A stretch of DNA of 64,000 nt from Orychophragmus violaceus (taxonomy: Eukaryota; Streptophyta; Magnoliopsida; Brassicales; Brassicaceae). Below are positions 1-12,778 of this stretch, piece after piece (positions within the stretch are counted from its first letter, which is position 1; the number at the start of each line of letters is the position of its first letter). The notes beneath the pieces were generated by a model. It searched no databases. It was not told the origin of the DNA and saw nothing but the letters and a program-made list of their open reading frames with translations. Location: assembly GCA_030180135.1 (NCBI GenBank), contig CM058235.1:95643506-95707505 (forward strand). Reading direction: 5' to 3'. Made by a program: the position numbers and the translations under genes.

Positions 1-1239
1 TTAAAAATTCATCCCAAAATAGAAGATTACTATTTTGGGAAACTTTCCCTTTTGGGAAACCTACTATTTTTGGAAACTTTCTAAAATTAGAAACTTTTAA
101 TTATAGAAATTTCCTTAAATCCAAAACATGCAAATTCAGAAACTTCTATTTTAAGAAACTTTCTAATTTCAAAAAATTGGAAACTTATTAATTTAAAATC
201 GATTTTATAATTTTTATAAAAAAATAAATTTTAAATTAATCTGAAGAAAAGACTCAAATAATTGGCCCAATTGTTTTAACTTCTTGGCCCGAGGCCCAAG
301 AATTGGTCCATGTCCAAGACATAACCCAATTGCCCAATTAATTGACATAACCGGTCTGGTTCATTAAAATTGGTCTAACTAAATTTTAATTACTACGATG
401 ACCACAATTGTCAACCGGTTATTTACTAAACCGGATTTTCTCAATTTATTTGGTCCAACCAAATCAAATTAGAAAATCCTGGTTTAGGCAAAAAATCCAA
501 TTTTTCGACTTTGGATTTCTTATCCCGGTTTAACCAGAACTTAATAAAATTATTAAATCTGTTTATTAAACCGTGACGTTTTGATTTTAATCAGTTTTAA
601 ACCGAACCTTAAACCGAACCGTGACCTAGCCGTGAGCTTCACGCGATCACGACAGCCGCAAGCCATCATGCTTCCGCGGCTCGATCATTATCGACCAGCC
701 GCACACGATCCACGATCCGACGGACGGCCGAGCCTCACGCGATCGGGACGCAAGCAGCTGGACAGGGACGGGACGTTCGGGATGATCGGTTGGGCGCGAC
801 GGGACGATTGGACGGGACGATCGCGGCGATCGTTTGATCGATCCGCTCGATCCATCCACGCACGATCAACACTCGCGTACGAGTATGACCGATCGGGACG
901 GGACGGGACACGATCGATCCATGCGATCGTTTGATCCATGCGATACGATCGGTCCATCCTTTTGATCGTGCGCCTCATCGCTTGTGATCGTCTCGACCAC
1001 GCGACTCGATCCATTGATCGGTCCGTGCGTCTAGCGATCCGGACTTGCGGTTCAAACCACAATCCGACGCAACCAAATCATATAGTTTGGTTTGCGATTT
1101 TCATTAGTTTGTTTAGGTTTCAATTCTTGTTTCTTAAGTGTTTTGTTCTTATCAGTAGATTGATTCAAAAACACCTCTTTAAACAATCCTAAACTTGAAT
1201 CTAAACAAGAAAAACCAGAACCAATAGCTCTTATACCAC
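1..1239 (-). mobile_element. Leader region of the leftmost, truncated D unit
   Basis: This matches 6644-7882 almost base for base. It contains the AT-rich GAAACTTTC-repeat segment (about 1-200), a segment rich in CCGGTT boxes (about 350-560), the GATCG-rich block (about 640-1050) and a primer site at 1227-1238. That primer site has one change (base 1232 is T where the other units have G). No gene is present; open frames here arise from the GATCG block and are not credible proteins. Confidence 0.85.
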
Positions 1240-1877
1240 TGAAGGATGTTTTGGTGTTAATCCTGATTCAGTTCTTCAGATTAAACAGTCCTAAACATAC
1301 GGATCTAGGTTCTCCTTGAATAGAAACAAATAAGATCTCACCTTATACCTGTTTATGCAGCGGAAAGAGAGAACAGGTCAGATATCAGAGAGCTACCAAG
1401 TGATAACTCCTCCAGAGGTTCACACACGCACACCAAGCAGGAAGAGAGGCTGCTAGACCAAGCTGTGGGAGGCGCAGGAAGAGAGAGAGAGGCGCGGCTG
1501 GGTTTAGGGTTAGGAGGAAAATCAGACTTAAGTTTTATTTATAAAACTTGTCTGGTTCCTTTTGGGCTTTTGGGCCCAAATACCAATCTGATTAAATCCC
1601 TTAGATTTAATCAGACCCATTAATCTCTCTCTAAGTACGACAAATGCCTGGCACTTTTACCGTACTTCTGCTAAGCCGTTCCTACACATTTTCCTGTTAG
1701 CTTAGGCGTGTGACCCATATGGGATCATATAATAAAGGCAATAAGTCCAAGACTTATAGATCATGAGCGGACTCTAGCAAGCCATCATGACCCCCAGTAT
1801 TATATGCTTATGTCTGATCATTGACATACTCTTACTTTCTAGAGACAGTACCGAGATTACTGGACACAATTCCAACA
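1240..1877 (-). repeat. D LTR copy 1 (638 bp)
   Basis: It is bounded on the plus strand by TGAAGG... and ...CCAACA, so in element sense it starts TGTTGG and ends CCTTCA. A primer-site complement adjoins 1240 and a purine-tract complement (atctcccactt, 1878-1888) adjoins 1877. In element sense it holds a TATA box (1543-1533), a telo-box CCTAACCCTAAACCC (1514-1500) about 30 nt downstream, a CT-rich patch, and a candidate splice donor CAG/GTATAAG. Confidence 0.92.
1500..1543 (-). promoter_or_regulatory. D LTR core promoter: TATA box and telo-box
   Basis: In element sense TATAAATAAAA (1543-1533) is followed about 20-30 nt later by CCTAACCCTAAACCC (1514-1500) and then a CT-rich run. This is the usual plant layout of TATA, start region with telo-box, and Y-patch. 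The same block occurs in the other D LTRs (TATA at 8186-8176 and 14833-14823). The transcription start is inferred, not seen. Confidence 0.6.
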
Positions 1878-2731
1878 ATCTCCCACTTGTACTGGAATCT
1901 CTGTATTCATAATCCTTTTGTCTCAATATCTCGATTAGTCATAAGGCAAGATGAGTGTCATCCTTATAAAGCCTAATCTTGTTCATCAGACTCTGATTTG
2001 ATACTGACAATCCAAACGACTCGGGACAGTCCGTTTGAGCATGGCCATGCATTTTCCAGTATTCAAATCTCCGATTGGCCTAGAGATATTCACTCCATTT
2101 ATATTGGAGGGACAAATCCCGTCTTGTTCCATCACTGTAAACTACTCATTTCATAATACACCCAAACAAGGTCCTTATAACTATCGCAGAACGACAGCGT
2201 TAGACAATGATCAAAGTGCATCAGTCCATGTGCGGTCACATGCATGCGAACTCAGGTCTAAGGACTATACTCTATAGTCGTATTGAGAATCTCTTATGAC
2301 ACAGATATAAATATCCTGAAGAGTTCTCTTAAGCGGGTCATGTCCGGTCGTATGTTCCCAACATACACCTATGTACTGACTTTGATGCCGCGCATCTATG
2401 ACACACTGAGACTTTGTCATAAGTCACATACCAATCTAGTCTCACACGGTTGTTGGTGTTCCAATTTCAACAACCTTCGACTAGGGACAGGATGATGTAA
2501 TCCATCTATCAAATATAGGGTCTCACGATCAAGCTAAATGACTTTGATGACTCAAGATCAAGTCACTTACTTCGATGACCTATAAAATGGTTCATATCAT
2601 CTTGGAACGATTATTTCATCACAGTTAAAATAATCTTGAAATAATAATTTCATTAAACATCTTAAATGTTTTACAAGAACATATCTAATAACTAAATAAA
2701 GCCCTTTAATAACTCCCACTGAAATTAAGAC

Positions 2732-5244
2732 TGCATCTTAATTTCTCTTATCCTACAGCAACAGTCCGCGACTCGTGCTTAGGCCTAAGGAGTGGCTTCG
2801 TTAATAGATTAGCAACGTTCTTATTCATTGAAACTTGCTGATCTACTCAACATCTCTGTCATTTATCTCATGGAATAGGTTATACCTACCCTCAAGGTGT
2901 TTGGACCTCTGATGTGCAGCTAGTCTCATCTATGCTGGGAATCACATCAAGTTCAGTGACGAACTCTTCTTTCCAAACAACCTCTTTCGCCGCTTTCCAA
3001 GCTGCGAAATGTTCAGCTTAAGTCATGGAGTCAGCAACAGTGCCTTGCACCGCCAGACAGACACAAGATATAACCGGACTGTGACCGGAAATCATCTTTG
3101 TCTGTCGGAAACTTGCCTTTCAGACTCTACTGCCTTGTAGCACCTCACTTTCTCCGTGAATCAAGAACTTATCCTTAGTATTCCTCAAATACTTTAGGAC
3201 ATTCTTTACGGCAATCCAGTGATTCTTTGCTGGATTTGACTGGTCTTTACTTGTCTTGCTTAACATTAAAGCAACATCAAACAAGTACGTTTCATGGCAT
3301 ACATGATAGATCCAATTGCCGACGCATATGGAATCTTATCCATGCATTTAAGCTCAGCAGTTATCGTAGGACACTGTGTCTTGCTTAACGTAATGCCATG
3401 TGACATTGGCATAAAACCCTTCTTGGAATGCTGAAAACGTGTAGGACTTTGTCGGGATAAGAATCCTGACTTTGTCCTACCAGCTCTTTCGGATCTCTAT
3501 CTTTAGATCCAAAATCCAAGAACATACGTGGCTTTACCCATGTCAATCATTAGAACCAACTCCCAAGCCAGTCCTTTACCGACTGCAGCATTGGGACGTC
3601 ATTTCCGAGAATCAGTATGTCATCGACATACAATATGAGAAATACAATATCGCTCCCACTTATCTATTAGTAAACGCACAGTTCCATTTCGTTCCTGTTC
3701 AAGTCAAAACCTTGACTACTTCAACAGAACGAAGATTCCAACTCCGATATGTTTGCTTCCATCCATGAATGGATCAATAAAGCTAACTTACACATGGTGC
3801 AATTTTTTCGGAGTCCGGGCTCACTTTCGCTTCTTTGAATTTTGCAGATTCGTCGCTCTCAATGATCATCAGATCATGCGAACTTTCAATGATTATCAGG
3901 TTCAACTAATGACGAGAAATCACTCTCGGATTAGTAACTGATTCATTCATATCTGCGAACTTCAGGCTCCACAGGTGTAGATTCTACAGAAATCTGTAAA
4001 TCCATCCGTTGCTCTCCCTCAACAGGTTGAGCAGCCTCCTGTATTTCTCGAATTTCTTCGAGTTATAATTTTACTCCCACTGTTCTTCTTGGAAATAACT
4101 TCCCTTCTTAGAAAACAGAATGGACGTAAAAGTAACAAGCCTTTGGTTTCCCTAGGACAACCAGCGAAGTAGCACAACTACAAATACTCAGTAAAGACGA
4201 ATTTGGATCGATTCCAATCCACATTTACGTGGTGTCTTTCAACTGATATTGGTGGAACTATTTCAGCGTAAACGTAGATATTTCTAGAGCGTTATTCTTA
4301 AAAATATCATGGAAGATTCGTGTGACTCATCATTAATCATTTCTGATAAGATCTGACTCTTTCTCACAGAAATACCTCAAGGTTTTCAGGAGAATTGAGC
4401 TGTGAAACGACTTCACACTCATTCAGATGATCACACCATTGATGACTCAAGTATTCTCACTCGGATTTAATTCAGAGTCTTAATACTTCTGTCACTCAGA
4501 TTCTATACCTCATTCTGGAATTCTTTCGACCATGTCAAAGAATTCCTACTTGTGTCTCATCAAATGAACACAGTCTTACTCACTGAATTAATCAGTAGAG
4601 ACAATGAAGTACAGGAAATTTTCTGTGGCATTACTGCTCATCGGACCACATACATGAGTATGTTCAATCTCCAATAAGCCTTTGGGCCTTTCTCTAGCTC
4701 GGCTAAGATAGGCCCCTTTGTCTTTTGGTCCAGTAAACAGAATTCAAGTCTCATAAGATATCCGATCAAATGAGCCCAATAGTGCATAACTATGGGATTT
4801 CTGAATCCGACTTACTTTATGTGACCAAGACTTTTATGCCAAGAAAAATCAGGTTTAATTCATCAGATTTAAACCAATTCGGTATTTATGTTACATTTAG
4901 GCACTCTTTGGTTTAAGATATAAAACCCATTCCATGAATAGGGTGCTACAATTAATATTTCATTAAGATCAAAAGAACAAAAACTTGTCTTTTATCAAAA
5001 TGAAAAACATTCAAATTCTTACAAGAAAATGAAAGACAACTCTGCTTAAAGCAGGTACATTGTAGCAATTACTTAATACAAAACCAAGCCTCAAAGGGAT
5101 CTATAAGTGAAAACCCTACGGCTGAGGCAGCATCCCAAGCTCCATCCAGACATGTAGTTTCACTTGCCCTTCCTTCAAAGTTCTACTGTTGCCCAGGCTC
5201 TGCATATTATAACAAATATCAGTGCCACAACCAGTATCCAATAC
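2732..5244 (-). pseudogene. Decayed Copia pol (PR-IN-RT-RH remnants), D unit 1
   Basis: The segment aligns by eye with the intact pol of C2 in the same orientation but is broken by stops, frameshifts and deletions. It is about 0.5 kb shorter overall than the intact equivalent. Recognisable scraps include the RT active-site region around 3610-3660 (the tatgtcatcgacatac stretch encodes the YVDD complement), an RNase H remnant near 2990-3070, and integrase and GAG-pre-integrase remnants near 4400-4720. No frame is long enough to give an enzyme. Unit 2 carries the same scars, so decay came before duplication. Confidence 0.85.
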
Positions 5245-6135
5245 CTATAAGGTAGAACTTGAAGTAATAACATGAATACCTGAGGAAGTAGTCTCATACA
5301 TCAACTTCAACTCCTCATCATCTTCCATGAATTTAATGCAATTTCTCTTCCAATGCCCAGTCTCTTTACAGTAGCAGCACTTACCAACGTAAGAGGTATC
5401 TGACTCGGGCTCAGAAGACACACGCTTGCCATGATTCAAAATCTGGACAACTTTGTCTTCACCCTTGTCAGCATTAGGTTTAGTAAACCTACCCTTCTCA
5501 TTCATGAGATTGTACAGGGTACTCTTCACGTTTGGCTCAACTGTCTTGAGCATATCATGCAGTTCAGTCAGCGTCTTCGTTAAGCCTTTCTTGATATAGT
5601 TCCTTCTGAACTTATCATAGCTTGACGGCAGTGACTGCAGAATGATCTCAGTTGCCAATTCTTGGCTAACTGGATAATCCAGTTTCCTCAGGTTATCAAT
5701 GTAACCCATCATTTTACTGACATGAGGACTCACTGGATGATCATTTGGTAGCTTGCAGCTAGTGAGAGACTTAACCAACCGGTATCTCTCCACTCTTATC
5801 TGCTCCTGAAATTTCAATTTCAGGCTGCTGATCATCTCTATTGGCGACTCCATGTTCTCATATTGCTTCCGCAAGTCTGAGTCCATGGTAGCCAATATCA
5901 GACCACGCACATCTACCGCATCATTATAATGCTTATTCCAAGCATCATATACTGCATGAGAAGCATTGGACCCGATCCTCACGGGGAGAGTTCTCTCAAG
6001 GACATAGTCCTTTCTCTCATGTCTGAGGACAAGCCTCAGGTTCCGCGACCAAGTCAAGAAATTTGATCCGTTCAGCTTGTCCATCTCAAGGACAGACCGG
6101 ATCGAGAAAGTGTTTTGATTGTTTGTGCTAGTCAT
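5245..6135 (-). CDS. Copia Gag polyprotein (296 aa), D unit 1
   Basis: This is a capsid/nucleocapsid protein that would assemble virus-like particles in the cytoplasm and package element RNA. The N-terminus MTSTNNQNTFSIRSVL and the following NFLTWSRNLRLVL are the typical start of plant Copia Gag (DUF4219/UBN2-type core, roughly residues 10-205). A CX2CX4HX4C zinc knuckle lies at C253-C256-H261-C266. The frame ends at a TAG just before the protease motif; the related copy in F has AAG there and reads on into DTGCG. The ATG lies 2 nt after a strong splice-acceptor-like TTTTCAG. Pol downstream is ruined, so this unit can supply at most Gag. It is about 75% similar to the Gag part of C1/C2 by eye. 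Confidence 0.88.
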   Translation of the reverse strand: MTSTNNQNTFSIRSVLEMDKLNGSNFLTWSRNLRLVLRHERKDYVLERTLPVRIGSNASHAVYDAWNKHYNDAVDVRGLILATMDSDLRKQYENMESPIEMISSLKLKFQEQIRVERYRLVKSLTSCKLPNDHPVSPHVSKMMGYIDNLRKLDYPVSQELATEIILQSLPSSYDKFRRNYIKKGLTKTLTELHDMLKTVEPNVKSTLYNLMNEKGRFTKPNADKGEDKVVQILNHGKRVSSEPESDTSYVGKCCYCKETGHWKRNCIKFMEDDEELKLMYETTSSGIHVITSSSTL

Positions 6136-7882
6136 AACTGAAATTTAAGATAAAAGAATTTTAGTTAATATGTTCAATATGATTAATCTTGTATTATATT
6201 TAATATGATTAATCACGCATTATATTCAATAACATCAGTTACCCTCAATAGAATATAATGATTCCAAGATCCACATATAACTAAGATTAAAGTGGGCCAC
6301 TGGCCGTCACCCAACCTTAGCTTATATCGGTAAGCCCTATATCGGCTAATTATATCCGTGATATAACTCTTGGTTGTGAATCTGGGCCCGAGGCCCAATC
6401 CACTCTGATGTCTCAAGGCCCGGGACTCCCGATGGCCCAGTCAAGAAAACCAGACTATACAGTCATGTAATCATTAATGTCTGGGACTCCCAATGACATT
6501 TATGAATCACAAACCGTCTTATCCACGCAAAAGTAGACACCCTCACACTGTAAGGCCATGAATACAATTGAATGGGCTTCGACAGCTGACATAGACTGGA
6601 CAAGACATCCAACGCTTGATATTGTTTGAGGTTTGTAGGTTTATTAAAAATTCATCCCAAAATAGAAGATTACTATTTTGGGAAACTTTCCCTTTTGGGA
6701 AACCTACTATTTTTGGAAACTTTCTAAAATTAGAAACTTTTAATTATAGAAATTTCCTTAAATCCAAAACATGCAAATTCAGAAACTTCTATTTTAAGAA
6801 ACTTTCTAATTTCAAAAAATTGGAAACTTATTAATTTAAAATCGATTTTATAATTTTTATAAAAAAATAAATTTTAAATTAATCTGAAGAAAAGACTCAA
6901 ATAATTGGCCCAATTGTTTTAACTTCTTGGCCCGAGGCCCAAGAATTGGTCCATGTCCAAGACATAACCCAATTGCCCAATTAATTGACATAACCGGTCT
7001 GGTTCATTAAAATTGGTCTAACCAAATTTTAATTACTACGATGACCACAATTGTCAACCGGTTATTTACTAAACCGGATTTTCTCAATTTATTTGGTCCA
7101 ACCAAATCAAATTAGAAAATCCTGGTTTAGGCACAAAATCCAATTTTTCGACTTTGGATTTCTTATCCCGGTTTAACCAGAACTTAATAAAATTATTAAA
7201 TCTGTTTATTAAACCGTGACGTTTTGATTTTAATCAGTTTTAAACCGAACCTTAAACCGAACCGTGACCTAGCCGTGAGCTTCACGCGATCACGACAGCC
7301 GCAAGCCATCATGCTTCCGCGGCTCGATCATTATCGACCAGCCGCACACGATCCACGATCCGACGGACGGCCGAGCCTCACGCGATCGGGACGCAAGCAG
7401 CTGGACAGGGACGGGACGTTCGGGATGATCGGTTGGGCGCGACGGGACGATTGGACGGGACGATCGCGGCGATCGTTTGATCGATCCGCTCGATCCATCC
7501 ACGCACGATCAACACTCGCGTACGAGTATGACCGATCGGGACGGGACGGGACACGATCGATCCATGCGATCGTTTGATCCATGCGATACGATCGGTCCAT
7601 CCTTGTGATCGTGCGCCTCATCGCTTGTGATCGTCTCGACCACGCGACTCGATCCATTGATCGGTCCGTGCGTCTAGCGATCCGGACTTGCGGTTCAAAC
7701 CACAATCCGACGCAACCAAATCATATAGTTTGGTTTGCGATTTTCATTAGTTTGTTTAGGTTTCAATTCTTGTTTCTTAAGTGTTTTGTTCTTATCAGTA
7801 GATTGATTCAAAAACACCTCTTTAAACAATCCTAAACTTGAATCTAAACAAGAAAAACCAGAACCAATAGCTCTGATACCAC
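6136..7882 (-). other. Untranslated leader of D unit 1 (PBS to gag)
   Basis: This is about 1.75 kb without a credible gene. Going from the primer site at 7881-7870 toward gag, it holds the GATCG-rich block (about 7280-7690), AT-rich sequence with CCGGTT boxes (about 6960-7215), GAAACTTTC-type repeats (about 6650-6840), and a conserved module with two GGGAGTCCC-type motifs (about 6410-6500). The last 15 bp before the gag ATG read as a pyrimidine-rich splice acceptor. The same order of modules occurs in C1, C2, the neighbouring D unit and F. Confidence 0.8.
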
Positions 7883-8520
7883 TGAAGGATGTTTTGGTGT
7901 TAATCCTGATTCAGTTCTTCAGATTAAACAGTCCTAAACATACGGATCTAGGTTCTCCTTGAATAGAAACAAATAAGATCTCACCTTATACCTGTTTATG
8001 CAGCGGAAAGAGAGAACAGGTCAGAGATCAGAGAGCTACCAAGTGATAACTCCTCCAGAGGTTCACACACGCACACCAAGCAGGAAGAGAGGCTGCTAGA
8101 CCAAGCTGTGGGAGGCGCAGGAAGAGAGAGAGAGGCGCGGCTGGGTTTAGGGTTAGGAGGAAAATCAGACTTAAGTTTTATTTATAAAACTTGTCTGGTT
8201 CCTTTTGGGCTTTTGGGCCCAAATACCAATCTGATTAAATCCCTTAGATTTAATCAGACCCATTAATCTCTCTCTAAGTACGACAAATGCCTGGCACTTT
8301 TACCGTACTTCTGCTAAGCCGTTCCTACACATTTTCCTGTTAGCTTAGGCGTGTGACCCATATGGGATCATATAATAAAGGCAATAAGTCCAAGACTTAT
8401 AGATCATGAGCGGACTCTAGCAAGCCATCATGACCCCCAGTATTATATGCTTATGTCTGATCATTGACATACTCTTACTTTCTAGAGACAGTACCGAGAT
8501 TACTGGACACAATTCCAACA
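7883..8520 (-). repeat. D LTR copy 2 (638 bp), shared by both D units
   Basis: Same ends as copy 1, offset by 6643 bp. A primer-site complement (7870-7881) lies on its left and a purine-tract complement (8521-8531) on its right. It therefore serves at once as the 5' LTR of the left unit and the 3' LTR of the right unit, the hallmark of an LTR-fused tandem. Confidence 0.92.
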
Positions 8521-9374
8521 ATCTCCCACTTGTACTGGAATCTCTGTATTCATAATCCTTTTGTCTCAATATCTCGATTAGTCATAAGGCAAGATGAGTG
8601 TCATCCTTATAAAGCCTAATCTTGTTCATCAGACTCTGATTTGATACTGACAATCCAAACGACTCGGGACAGTCCGTTTGAGCATGGCCATGCATTTTCC
8701 AGTATTCAAATCTCCGATTGGCCTAGAGATATTCACTCCATTTATATTGGAGGGACAAATCCCGTCTTGTTCCATCACTGTAAACTACTCATTTCATAAT
8801 ACACCCAAACAAGGTCCTTATAACTATCGCAGAACGACAGCGTTAGACAATGATCAAAGTGCATCAGTCCATGTGCGGTCACATGCATGCGAACTCAGGT
8901 CTAAGGACTATACTCTATAGTCGTAGTGAGAATCTCTTATGACACAGATATAAATATCCTGAAGAGTTCTCTTAAGCGGGTCATGTCCGGTCGTATGTTC
9001 CCAACATACACCTATGTACTGACTTTGATGCCGCGCATCTATGACACACTGAGACTTTGTCATAAGTCACATACCAATCTAGTCTCACACGGTTGTTGGT
9101 GTTCCAATTTCAACAACCTTCGACTAGGGACAGGATGATGTAATCCATCTATCAAATATAGGGTCTCACGATCAAGCTAAATGACTTTGATGACTCAAGA
9201 TCAAGTCACTTACTTCGATGACCTATAAAATGGTTCATATCATCTTGGAACGATTATTTCATCACAGTTAAAATAATCTTGAAATAATAATTTCATTAAA
9301 CATCTTAAATGTTTTACAAGAACATATCTAATAACTAAATAAAGCCCTTTAATAACTCCCACTGAAATTAAGAC

Positions 9375-11887
9375 TGCATCTTAATTTCTCTTATCCTACA
9401 GCAACAGTCCGCGACTCGTGCTTAGGCCTAAGGAGTGGCTTCGTTAATAGATTAGCAACGTTCTTATTCATTGAAACTTGCTGATCTACTTAACATCTCT
9501 GTCATTTATCTCATGGAATAGGTTATACCTACCCTCAAGGTGTTTGGACCTCTGATGTGCAGCTAGTCTCATCTATGCTGGGAATCACATCAAGTTCAGT
9601 GACGAACTCTTCTTTCCAAACAACCTCTTTCGCCGCTTTCCAAGCTGCGAAATGTTCAGCTTAAGTCATGGAGTCAGCAACAGTGCCTTGCACCGCCAGA
9701 CAGACACAAGATATAACCGGACTGTGACCGGAAATCATCTTTGTCTGTCGGAAACTTGCCTTTCAGACTCTACTGCCTTGTAGCACCTCACTTTCTCCGT
9801 GAATCAAGAACTTATCCTTAGTATTCCTCAAATACTTTAGGACATTCTTTACGGCAATCCAGTGATTCTTTGCTGGATTTGACTGGTCTTTACTTGTCTT
9901 GCTTAACATTAAAGCAACATCAAACAAGTACGTTTCATGGCATACATGATAGATCCAATTGCCGACGCATATGGAATCTTATCCATGCATTTAAGCTCAG
10001 CAGTTATCGTAGGACACTGTGTCTTGCTTAACGTAATGCCATGTGACATTGGCATAAAACCCTTCTTGGAATGCTGAAAACGTGTAGGACTTTGTCGGGA
10101 TAAGAATCCTGACTTTGTCCTACCAGCTCTTTCGGATCTCTATCTTTAGATCCAAAATCCAAGAACATACGTGGCTTTACCCATGTCAATCATTAGAACC
10201 AACTCCCAAGCCAGTCCTTTACCGACTGCAGCATTGGGACGTCATTTCCGAGAATCAGTATGTCATCGACATACAATATGAGAAATACAATATCGCTCCC
10301 ACTTATCTATTAGTAAACGCATAGTTCCATTTCGTTCCTGTTCAAGTCAAAACCTTGACTACTTCAACAGAACGAAGATTCCAACTCCGATATGTTTGCT
10401 TCCATCCATGAATGGATCAATAAAGCTAACTTACACATGGTGCAATTTTTTCGGAGTCCGGGCTCACTTTCGCTTCTTTGAATTTCGCAGATTCGTCGCT
10501 CTCAATGATCATCAGATCATGCGAACTTTCAATGATTATCAGGTTCAACTAATGACGAGAAATCACTCTCGGATTAGTAACTGATTCATTCATATCTGCG
10601 AACTTCAGGCTCCACAGGTGTAGATTCTACAGAAATCTGTAAATCCATCCGTTGCTCTCCCTCAACAGGTTGAGCAGCCTCCTGTATTTCTCGAATTTCT
10701 TCGAGTTATACTTTTACTCCCACTGTTCTTCTTGGAAATAACTTCCCTTCTTAGAAAACAGAATGGACGTAAAAGTAACAAGCCTTTGGTTTCCCTAGGA
10801 CAACCAGCGAAGTAGCACAACTACAAATACTCAGTAAAGACGAATTTGGATCGATTCCAATCCACATTTACGTGGTGTCTTTCAACTGATATTGGTGGAA
10901 CTATTTCAGCGTAAACTTAGATATTTCTAGAGCGTTATTCTTAAAAATATCATGGAAGATTCGTGTGACTCATCATTAATCATTTCTGATAAGATCTGAC
11001 TCTTTCTCACAGAAATACCTCAAGGTTTTCAGGAGAATTGAGCTGTGAAACGACTTCACACTCATTCAGATGATCACACCATTGATGACTCAAGTATTCT
11101 CACTCGGATTTAATTCAGAGTCTTAATACTTCTGTCACTCAGATTCTATACCTCATTCTGGAATTCTTTCGACCATGTCAAAGAATTCCTACTTGTGTCT
11201 CATCAAATGAACACAGTCTTACTCACTGAATTAATCAGTAGAGACAATGAAGTACAGGAAATTTTTTGTGGCATTACTGCTCATCGGACCACATACATGA
11301 GTATGTTCAATCTCCAATAAGCCTTTGGGCCTTTCTCTAGCTCGGCTAAGATAGGCCCCTTTGTCTTTTGGTCCAGTAAACAGAATTCAAGTCTCATAAG
11401 ATATCCGATCAAATGAGCCCAATAGTGCATAACTATGGGATTTCTGAATCCGACTTACTTTATGTGACCAAGACTTTTATGCCAAGAAAAATCAGGTTTA
11501 ATTCATCAGATTTAAACCAATTCGGTATTTATGTTACATTTAGGCACTCTTTGGTTTAAGATATAAAACCCATTCCATGAATAGGGTGCTACAATTAATA
11601 TTTCATTAAGATCAAAAGAACAAAAACTTGTCTTTTATCAAAATGAAAAACATTCAAATTCTTACAAGAAAATGAAAGACAACTCTGCTTAAAGCAGGTA
11701 CATTGTAGCAATTACTTAATACAAAACCAAGCCTCAAAGGGATCTATAAGTGAAAACCCTACGGCTGAGGCAGCATCCCAAGCTCCATCCAGACATGTAG
11801 TTTCACTTGCCCTTCCTTCAAAGTTCTACTGTTGCCCAGGCTCTGCATATTATAACAAATATCAGTGCCACAACCAGTATCCAATAC
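9375..11887 (-). pseudogene. Decayed Copia pol, D unit 2
   Basis: This is the counterpart of the pol remnant in unit 1, displaced by 6643 bp and nearly identical, with the same deletions and stops. RT active-site scraps fall near 10255-10300. It is not functional. Single-base differences between the two units (for example a new stop near 10321) show they have been separate long enough to gain private changes. Confidence 0.85.
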
Positions 11888-12778
11888 CTATAAGGTAGAA
11901 CTTGAAGTAATAACATGAATACCTGAGGAAGTAGTCTCATACATCAACTTCAACTCCTCATCATCTTCCATGAATTTAATGCAATTTCTCTTCCAATGCC
12001 CAGTCTCTTTACAGTAGCAGCACTTACCAACGTAAGAGGTATCTGACTCGGGCTCAGAAGACACACGCTTGCCATGATTCAAAATCTGGACAACTTTGTC
12101 TTCACCCTTGTCAGCATTAGGTTTAGTAAACCTACCCTTCTCATTCATGAGATTGTACAGGGTACTCTTCACGTTTGGCTCAACTGTCTTGAGCATATCA
12201 TGCAGTTCAGTCAGCGTCTTCGTTAAGCCTTTCTTGATATAGTTCCTTCTGAACTTATCATAGCTTGACGGCAGTGACTGCAGAATGATCTCAGTTGCCA
12301 ATTCTTGGCTAACTGGATAATCCAGTTTCCTCAGGTTATCAATGTAACCCATCATTTTACTGACATGAGGACTCACTGGATGATCATTTGGTCGCTTGCA
12401 GCTAGTGAGAGACTTAACCAACCGGTATCTCTCCACTCTTATCTGCTCCTGAAATTTCAATTTCAGGCTGCTGATCATCTCTATTGGCGACTCCATGTTC
12501 TCATATTGCTTCCGCAAGTCTGAGTCCATGGTAGCCAATATCAGACCACGCACATCTACCGCATCATTATAATGCTTATTCCAAGCATCATATACTGCAT
12601 GAGAAGCATTGGACCCGATCCTCACGGGGAGAGTTCTCTCAAGGACATAGTCCTTTCTCTCATGTCTGAGGACAAGCCTCAGGTTCCGCGACCAAGTCAA
12701 GAAATTTGATCCGTTCAGCTTGTCCATCTCAAGGACAGACCGGATCGAGAAAGTGTTTTGATTGTTTGTGCTAGTCAT
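11888..12778 (-). CDS. Copia Gag polyprotein (296 aa), D unit 2
   Basis: It is the same length as the unit 1 Gag and differs by a single residue that I can see (arginine instead of leucine at about residue 129). It keeps the typical Copia N-terminus and the zinc knuckle C253-C256-H261-C266, and ends at the same TAG before the protease motif. The role would be particle assembly. With pol dead, any retrotransposition would have to borrow enzymes from an autonomous relative such as C1 or C2. Both D gags being open while pol is destroyed is compatible with selection or with recent duplication; the window alone cannot decide. Confidence 0.88.
   Translation of the reverse strand: MTSTNNQNTFSIRSVLEMDKLNGSNFLTWSRNLRLVLRHERKDYVLERTLPVRIGSNASHAVYDAWNKHYNDAVDVRGLILATMDSDLRKQYENMESPIEMISSLKLKFQEQIRVERYRLVKSLTSCKRPNDHPVSPHVSKMMGYIDNLRKLDYPVSQELATEIILQSLPSSYDKFRRNYIKKGLTKTLTELHDMLKTVEPNVKSTLYNLMNEKGRFTKPNADKGEDKVVQILNHGKRVSSEPESDTSYVGKCCYCKETGHWKRNCIKFMEDDEELKLMYETTSSGIHVITSSSTL

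Noticed and set aside
640..1062. Overlapping Arg/Asp/Ser-rich open frames on both strands of the GATCG block
   Set aside because: They are by-products of a GC-rich repetitive block that has few stop codons; no family similarity, and not conserved between C1, C2, D and F.
1500..1514. Interstitial telomere tract
   Set aside because: Only about two telomere-like units are present, at a fixed promoter position in each LTR; it is a telo-box motif, not a telomere remnant.
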